Part shown: one piece after another, positions 30,270-34,501 of the stretch
How the letters are laid out: every line of letters starts with the position of its first letter
How positions within the stretch are numbered: position 1 is the first letter of the stretch
Origin: Actinomycetota bacterium
GTDB taxonomy: Bacteria > Actinomycetota > Acidimicrobiia > Acidimicrobiales > AC-35
Direction of reading: 5' to 3'
Length of the DNA stretch: 34,501 nucleotides
Assembly (NCBI GenBank): GCA_005884125.1
Contig: VAXP01000116.1
Span: 44,409-78,909, forward strand
Notes under the pieces: generated by a model
Database searches by the model: none
The model's input: only the letters and a program-made list of their open reading frames with translations
What the model was told of the DNA's origin: nothing
Translations under genes and position numbers: made by a program

Positions 30270-31382
30270 GTGCGAGCAAGCCGGCTCGTGTCGCTGCTGC
30301 TCCTGCTCCAGACCCGGGGTCACATGAGCGCGCCCGACCTGGCCCGGGAGCTCGAGGTGTCGGTGCGCACCGTGTACCGCGACGTGGAGGCTCTCTCCGG
30401 CGCCGGCGTGCCCGTGTACGCAGAGTCGGGGCGGGGTGGCGGCTTCCGGCTGGTGGAGGGGTACCGCACCCGCCTGACGGGGTTGAGCGCCAAGGAGGCC
30501 GAGGCCCTTCTGCTCGGGGGGACGCCGGGGCCGGTGGGCGAGCTGGGATTGGGGACGGTCTTCGCCGCGGCCCAGTCCAAGCTGCTGGCCGCCCTGCCCA
30601 AGGAGGTGGCCGACCGGGCCTTCCTGGTGAGGCAGCGCTTCCACCTCGACTCGGCGGGCTGGTTCCGATCGTCCCGGGTCCCGCCCCAGCTGGCGGCGGT
30701 GGCCACCGCGGTGTGGGAGGAGCGCAGGCTCGAGATCGTCTACCGCCACCCTGGCTCAGACGACGACGCCCGGCGCGTGCTCGATCCCCTGGGCCTCGTG
30801 CTGAAGGCGGGCGTCTGGTACCTGGTGGCCTGGCGGGACGGCGAGACGCGCACCTACCGCGTGTCGCGCGTGCAGCACGCCACCGTCCTGACCGAGCCGT
30901 CGGCCCGGCCCTCCGGCTTCGACCTGGCCCGCTACTGGGCGGACTCGGTGGCGACCTACGAGATGGGCGGCCCGCCCCCGACCGTCGTGCTGAGCACGAC
31001 GGGCCACGCCCTCGGCGCCCTGCGCCGTAGAGGGGCGCGGGCCACCGTCGTCGGCCAGCCCGAGGGCGGCGACGGCGACCACGGCCACGGCGACCACGGC
31101 CACGGCGACCACGGCCACGACGACGGCGACCACGGCCACGGCGACCACGGCCAGGGCGACCACGGCCGCGGCCCGCTCAGGCTGCGCTGCACGGCCACCT
31201 TCGAGAGCATGGACGAGGCGGCCAGGGAGCTGCTGGCGCTGGGTGGAGAGGTGGAAGTGGTCGAACCCCCGGAGTTACGGGACCGGATGAGCGAGACGGC
31301 CCGGGCCATCGTCGACGTGTACGGCGGCGGAGAGAGCCCCGGGTCCGGCTCGGAGCCCCTCGGGACGGCCCGACCCCGCTGA
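30270..31382 (+). CDS. WYL-domain transcriptional regulator (YafY/DeoR-like) with His-rich insert
   Basis: This 370-aa regulator has an N-terminal HTH_11 domain (SRLVSLLLLLQTRGHMSAPDLARELEVSVRTVYRDVEALSGAG), a WYL domain (VLDPLGLVLKAGVWYLVAWRDGETRTYRVSRV) and a C-terminal WCX extension. WYL domains sense nucleotides or other ligands and can activate or repress. Between the WYL and WCX parts, residues 268-300 form a run of DHGH units with ten His and many Asp, unlike anything in the family that I recall. It probably binds metal ions such as zinc, nickel or cobalt. GTG 30270 is fixed by the TACTGT box. It is divergent from the cyclase gene and convergent with the TetR gene at 31397. Confidence 0.88.
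   Translation: MRASRLVSLLLLLQTRGHMSAPDLARELEVSVRTVYRDVEALSGAGVPVYAESGRGGGFRLVEGYRTRLTGLSAKEAEALLLGGTPGPVGELGLGTVFAAAQSKLLAALPKEVADRAFLVRQRFHLDSAGWFRSSRVPPQLAAVATAVWEERRLEIVYRHPGSDDDARRVLDPLGLVLKAGVWYLVAWRDGETRTYRVSRVQHATVLTEPSARPSGFDLARYWADSVATYEMGGPPPTVVLSTTGHALGALRRRGARATVVGQPEGGDGDHGHGDHGHGDHGHDDGDHGHGDHGQGDHGRGPLRLRCTATFESMDEAARELLALGGEVEVVEPPELRDRMSETARAIVDVYGGGESPGSGSEPLGTARPR
31071..31172 (+). repeat. Tandem 15-18 bp repeat coding for DHGHG units
   Basis: Repeats of GACCACGGCCACGGC and close variants code for a His/Asp/Gly run of ten His within the WYL regulator. The nucleotide copies are nearly identical, so length may vary by slippage. The reading frame is kept throughout. Confidence 0.9.
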
Positions 31383-31396
31383 GCCGGGCAGCGAGT

Positions 31397-31981
31397 TCAG
31401 TCGCGGTGGATGCCGCGCAGGCCGGCCCACGCCAGCTCGGCCATGCGCCTGGCCAGGACCTGGGGATCAGAGACGAGGCCCGAGGCCAGGCCGGCTCTGC
31501 TCACGCCCTCGGCCATGCCCACGATGGCGTGGGCCAGCTGGGCCCGGTGGGCATCGTCGATGTCGGCCTCGATCAGGCCGGCGATGACAGAGGCGATGCT
31601 CTCCTCGACCCGGTTCACCGCCTCCGAGAACTGCTCGTCCCGGCGCGTGCCCTCGCTGAAGAGCAGGCGAAAGGCGCTGCGGCGCTCCGAGACGTACCGG
31701 AAGTAGGCCGTGAAGCCTCCCTCCACCTGTTGGCGGGGGCCGCCGGCCTCGGCCGTCGCCTTGGTGATCGCCTCCATGAGCTGGCTGCCCACGTCCTCGA
31801 GCAGCTCGAGGTAGAGGGCCCGTTTGGAGCCGAAGTGCTGGTAGAGCACGGGTTTGGTGACGCCGGCGGCTTCGGCGATCTGCTCCATCGAGGTGCCGTG
31901 GAAGCCGCCCCCCGAGAACTGCTCGAGGGCCACGTCCAGAAGCTGCCGGCGCCGGCGTGGCCCGGGGAGTCGTGCCGTCAC
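31397..31981 (-). CDS. TetR-family transcriptional regulator
   Basis: This 194-aa regulator has the helix-turn-helix QLLDVALEQFSGGGFHGTSMEQIAEAAGVTKPVLYQHFGSKRALYLELL (about 13-61) and a helical ligand domain. GVTKPVLYQHF is the form seen in several actinobacterial lipid-metabolism TetR proteins, including the FasR-like group as I recall; this makes the acyl-CoA dehydrogenase operator at 4061 a possible but unproven target. GTG 31981 has no good ribosome site; a TACCTT -10-like box lies about 45 bases upstream on the minus strand. It is convergent with the WYL gene (14-bp gap). The region upstream is an intergenic stretch of about 400 bp. Confidence 0.9.
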   Translation of the reverse strand: MTARLPGPRRRRQLLDVALEQFSGGGFHGTSMEQIAEAAGVTKPVLYQHFGSKRALYLELLEDVGSQLMEAITKATAEAGGPRQQVEGGFTAYFRYVSERRSAFRLLFSEGTRRDEQFSEAVNRVEESIASVIAGLIEADIDDAHRAQLAHAIVGMAEGVSRAGLASGLVSDPQVLARRMAELAWAGLRGIHRD

Positions 31982-32384
31982 GTCGGGCCCGCGCTGGGGA
32001 GAGGAAAAGGAGAGGGCGAGGCCACGACGTCAAAGGTAGCGAGCGCGCCGCCCGAAAAACCGTTCAGATGGTGCGAACAGGACAGGCGTCGTGAATCCAC
32101 GAGGGCTCGTAACGGTCGGTCAGCAGGAACCTCGCCCCGCCATGGCGAACAGGCAGCACGTGACGCGACCGCAACAGACGAGTCCCGCGCCCAACACGCG
32201 ACGGCCGCCTGAACCTTGCAGGCCGGAGCCGGCGCGCAGGCCGGGACTCGGGCTCATGCTGGCTCAGGCCCGACGCCGACGCTTCCGCCGCACCACGCCG
32301 CCCACCCTCTGACTCGCCTCGACGCAGCGCTCCTGGCCAGCCGATCCGGCTCTCCGGACCGCCGCGCCCGGCGCCGCGGCCCGC
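31982..32384. other. Intergenic region, no gene supported
   Basis: This 403-bp stretch between the TetR start and the alcohol dehydrogenase stop shows no convincing coding frame; a 73-codon plus-strand frame is Arg/Pro-rich and unsupported. It contains a weak dyad GTTC-N8-GAAC (32062-32077), which could be a regulator site, a TACCTT -10-like box for the TetR gene near 32034, and the terminator hairpin of the dehydrogenase at its right end. I see nothing else. Confidence 0.6.
32361..32380 (-). terminator. Hairpin after alcohol dehydrogenase
   Basis: GCCGCG (32361-32366) pairs with CGCGGC (32375-32380) around an eight-base loop, starting four bases after the dehydrogenase stop on the minus strand. 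It is GC-rich and has no T tract. Confidence 0.5.
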
Positions 32385-33494
32385 TCAGGTGTAGGAGATC
32401 ACCGAGCGGGCCACCTCGCCCGTCTTCATGGTCTCGAAGGCCTCGTTGACCTGGTCGAGCGTGATGGTGCGAGAGACGAGCTCGTCCAGCTTCAGCTCGC
32501 CCTTGTTGTAGAGGTCGATGAGCTTGGGGACGTCGCGCTGCACGTTCGACGACCCGTACCAGCACCCCTTGATGGTCTTCTCCTGGAAGACGAGGCCGAG
32601 GAAGGCGGGGACCTGGACCATGGCCTCCATGCGGGGAACGCCGACCAGGATGGCCTGACCTCCCCGGCGGGTCATCGCGATGGTCTGGTCGATGGTCTGC
32701 TGGAGACCGATCACCTCGAAGGCCACGTCCGCGCCCCGCTGGCCCGTCAGGGCCATGACCTGGCCCACGGGGTCGGCCTGCCCGGCGTTGACGCTGGCCG
32801 TCGCCCCGAAGTCCTTGGCCATCTGCAGCTTGGTCTCGTTCATGTCCACGGCGATGATCTCGGCCGCTCCCGCGATGCGGGCGCCCTGGATGACGTTGAG
32901 CCCGACCCCGCCGCAGCCCACCACGGCCGCGGTGTCGCCCTTGCGGATGCGGGCCGTGTTCAGGGCCGCGCCCGTTCCGGTGAGGACGCCGCAGCCGATG
33001 AGGGCGGCCAGCTTGAGGTCGAAGTCCTTGGGGATCTTCACCGCTCCGATGGCCGGTATCACGGTGACCTCCGAGAACGTCCCCGCGGCCGCCATCTGGC
33101 GGAGGGGCTCACCCCGGGACACGAAGCGGGTGGTGCCGTCGAGGAGCCCGCCGGTCAGCATGGTGGTGTTGGCCGCCTCGCACAGGTGGCCCTGGTCACG
33201 CTGGCAGAAGAAGCACTGTCCGCACTGGGGGACCCACGAGATGACCACGTGGTCACCGGGGGCCAGGTTGGTGACGCCCTCGCCCACCTCTTCGATCACG
33301 CCGGCGCCCTCGTGGCCGAGGATGATGGGGTAGGGCGCCATCATGGTGCCGTTCTGCATGGACAGGTCCGAATGGCAGACGCCCGACGCGGCCATGCGCA
33401 CCTTTACCTCGCCCGCCCGGGGCTGCTCGACCTCCACGTCGTCGCGGATCTCCAGCGGCTCGTCTATGCCGGTCAGAACTGCAGCCTTGGCCAT
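32385..33494 (-). CDS. Zinc-dependent alcohol dehydrogenase (MDR family)
   Basis: This is a 369-aa medium-chain dehydrogenase/reductase. Catalytic zinc ligands are visible in GVCHSD (Cys) and GHEGAG (His, Glu). The structural zinc lobe is CGQCFFCQRDQGHLC with four Cys. The NAD(P) Rossmann motif is GCGGVG, followed by AVDMN, whose Asp favours NAD over NADP. The enzyme would oxidise a primary alcohol or reduce an aldehyde in the cytoplasm; the substrate is not clear. ATG 33494 follows a GGGGG run. Hairpins upstream and downstream isolate it as a single-gene unit. Confidence 0.94.
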   Translation of the reverse strand: MAKAAVLTGIDEPLEIRDDVEVEQPRAGEVKVRMAASGVCHSDLSMQNGTMMAPYPIILGHEGAGVIEEVGEGVTNLAPGDHVVISWVPQCGQCFFCQRDQGHLCEAANTTMLTGGLLDGTTRFVSRGEPLRQMAAAGTFSEVTVIPAIGAVKIPKDFDLKLAALIGCGVLTGTGAALNTARIRKGDTAAVVGCGGVGLNVIQGARIAGAAEIIAVDMNETKLQMAKDFGATASVNAGQADPVGQVMALTGQRGADVAFEVIGLQQTIDQTIAMTRRGGQAILVGVPRMEAMVQVPAFLGLVFQEKTIKGCWYGSSNVQRDVPKLIDLYNKGELKLDELVSRTITLDQVNEAFETMKTGEVARSVISYT

Positions 33495-33563
33495 CTCATG
33501 AACCCCCGTGGCGACGTACGGACGCCGAATCGTCGCGCGGGCCCCCAGAAGAGGCCAAACCGC

Positions 33564-33579
33564 CGAGGCTTCGGCCTCG
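33564..33579 (-). terminator. Tetraloop hairpin after the small membrane protein
   Basis: CGAGGC and GCCTCG form a perfect six-pair stem around a four-base loop, 24 bases after the stop of the membrane protein on the minus strand. A TTT follows shortly after. It would end the glycosyltransferase/membrane-protein transcript before the dehydrogenase gene. Confidence 0.6.
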
Positions 33580-33603
33580 CCGCAGTTCGAGCGCTCCGAC
33601 CCC

Positions 33604-33879
33604 TCAGCCCCGGCCGGCCTCGTCCTCCCGCTCGGCGGCGCGAACGGCGTAGCCGAGCACGATCGAGGGCGCCAGCACGACCGTGGCCCCGCCCATGGCC
33701 GCGGTGACGACGGCAGTCACGGCGGAGCTGAATCCGGCGGCCGCCCCGAAGGCGAAGGCGGTCACGGCCAGGCCCAGGAGTCCGTAGCCGAGGCGCTGGC
33801 CCGCCTTCACCAGGCGGGCCACGCGGGCCCGGCGCACCAGCACCAGGTCGGGACCCGATGGTCCGGGCGACGAGCTCAC
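33604..33879 (-). CDS. Small membrane protein, 91 aa
   Basis: This is a short protein with two predicted membrane helices (about residues 30-51 and 53-77) rich in Ala, Gly and Val, and charged ends. I do not recognise a family. Its GTG start overlaps the TGA stop of the preceding glycosyltransferase gene by four bases (GTGA), so the two are translationally coupled and probably work together in the envelope. It is followed by a strong hairpin. Confidence 0.7.
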   Translation of the reverse strand: MSSSPGPSGPDLVLVRRARVARLVKAGQRLGYGLLGLAVTAFAFGAAAGFSSAVTAVVTAAMGGATVVLAPSIVLGYAVRAAEREDEAGRG

Positions 33880-34501
33880 GCCACCCGCCAGCCGGCCTGC
33901 TCCATGATCCGGCTCAGCCGGCCGGGCAGGTCATGGAGGGAGAAGTGGCGGCGGGCGATGGCGGCATTGTGGTCGAGCAGCCCGGCCTCGGGCTGGTCGA
34001 GCCATGCTCGGAGGGAAGCGGGTTCAGCGGCGTCGAACCAGCGGAAGCCGAAGCCGGCCAGCTCGGTGGCCACCGGATAGGAGCCGATGGCCAGTGGCCT
34101 GCGGTGAAGGGCGGACTCCACGGTCGGGTTGCCGAAGCCCTCCCACCAGGACGGCAGGGCTACCGCGTCGGCGGCGGCGTAGGCGTGGGCCACGTCCGGA
34201 AGAGGGGCGTCACCGCACACGGCGAGCACCGCCTCCGGGTACCCGTGCACGACGGGAACGGTCGCGGCGCGGAGGAGGCGGTCGAGCTCGGGGCCGTACC
34301 CCTCCTCCGCCGAGCCCAGGACCCAATAGGCGGCGTCGAGGGCCTCGGCCAGCTCGATCCCGGCGGCGACGTTCTTGCGGGGGATGGCGCGCGTGGGCTG
34401 TAGCACGAGCCGGCGGTCCCCCTCGAGGCCCAGCGCGGCCCTGGTCGCGGCGCGCGCTCCGGCCGGCGGGTCCGGGTCGAAGACGTTGTATACGACGGAG
34501 G
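33876..34501 (-). CDS. Glycosyltransferase, GT4-like, C-terminal part (5' end outside window)
   Basis: The frame runs off the right edge, so the N-terminal acceptor domain is missing. The visible 208 codons start with VVYNVFDPDPPAG and LVLQPTRAIPRKNV, matching the linker and the R-x4-KN segment of GT-B enzymes. ALPSWWEGFGNPTVESALHRRPLAIG contains the E-x7-E donor-binding motif typical of family GT4. It would transfer a sugar from a nucleotide donor, probably in cell-envelope or glycolipid synthesis. The next gene overlaps its stop by four bases. Confidence 0.88.
   Translation of the reverse strand, partial: SVVYNVFDPDPPAGARAATRAALGLEGDRRLVLQPTRAIPRKNVAAGIELAEALDAAYWVLGSAEEGYGPELDRLLRAATVPVVHGYPEAVLAVCGDAPLPDVAHAYAAADAVALPSWWEGFGNPTVESALHRRPLAIGSYPVATELAGFGFRWFDAAEPASLRAWLDQPEAGLLDHNAAIARRHFSLHDLPGRLSRIMEQAGWRVA

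Noticed and set aside
32091-32312. 73-codon plus-strand frame in the large intergenic region
   Set aside because: It is Arg/Pro-rich, lacks a ribosome site or -10 box at the right distance, and shows no domain.

Overview
The window is about 34.5 kb of very GC-rich DNA carrying about 29 protein genes, no rRNA or tRNA and no recognisable insertion sequence, phage or CRISPR array. Two F420-type luciferase-like oxidoreductases, a DUF2332 protein, an SCO6745-type protein, a maleylpyruvate-isomerase/DinB-type protein, frequent GTG starts, apparently leaderless genes and a secreted protein with [15 protein letters not shown] repeats all point to Actinomycetota, most likely Acidimicrobiia. The phylum is well supported; the class is an inference from gene content.

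Layout. 1-950: the 3' end of cysS and a cold-shock protein whose mRNA leader can fold over its own Shine-Dalgarno. 1020-4028: a minus-strand ECF sigma factor fused to a zinc-finger anti-sigma domain, a membrane helix and a long Pro/Ala tail, divergent from an MFS transporter. 4117-11480: acyl-CoA dehydrogenase, two F420-type oxidoreductases, an alpha/beta hydrolase, a large secreted protein of unknown function, a methyltransferase and an SRPBCC protein. 11491-19758: DUF2332, a frameshifted alpha/beta hydrolase, a second MFS exporter, a HAD phosphatase, a cytochrome P450, a 61-aa protein, a methyltransferase and a Baeyer-Villiger monooxygenase. 19812-23089: a zinc-ribbon protein divergent from a solo ParB-like protein, then DinB, VOC and SCO6745 proteins. 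23144-26052: a membrane-anchored esterase divergent from an exported repeat protein preceded by a long stem-loop. 26093-29443: a MocR regulator divergent from a PPOX-fold protein, and a TetR regulator convergent with a DinB/MDMPI protein that shares its putative operator. 29531-31981: a class III nucleotide cyclase domain divergent from a WYL regulator with a His-rich insert, and a second TetR. 32385-34501: a zinc alcohol dehydrogenase, a small membrane protein and the 3' part of a glycosyltransferase.

How it works together. Most units are one or two genes with their own local regulator. The enzymes (acyl-CoA dehydrogenase, F420 oxidoreductases, P450, BVMO, ADH, hydrolases) fit oxidative breakdown of lipids, ketones or other hydrophobic substrates, but no single operon ties them together. 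The most informative signals are in control DNA: a -10-like TANNNT exactly six bases before seven plus-strand start codons (and seven before an eighth), which implies leaderless transcription and fixes several starts; a possible RNA thermo-switch before the cold-shock gene; an unclassified 69-nt stem-loop leader before the secreted repeat protein; and three related putative TetR operator sites. No clearly new defence or mobile system was found.
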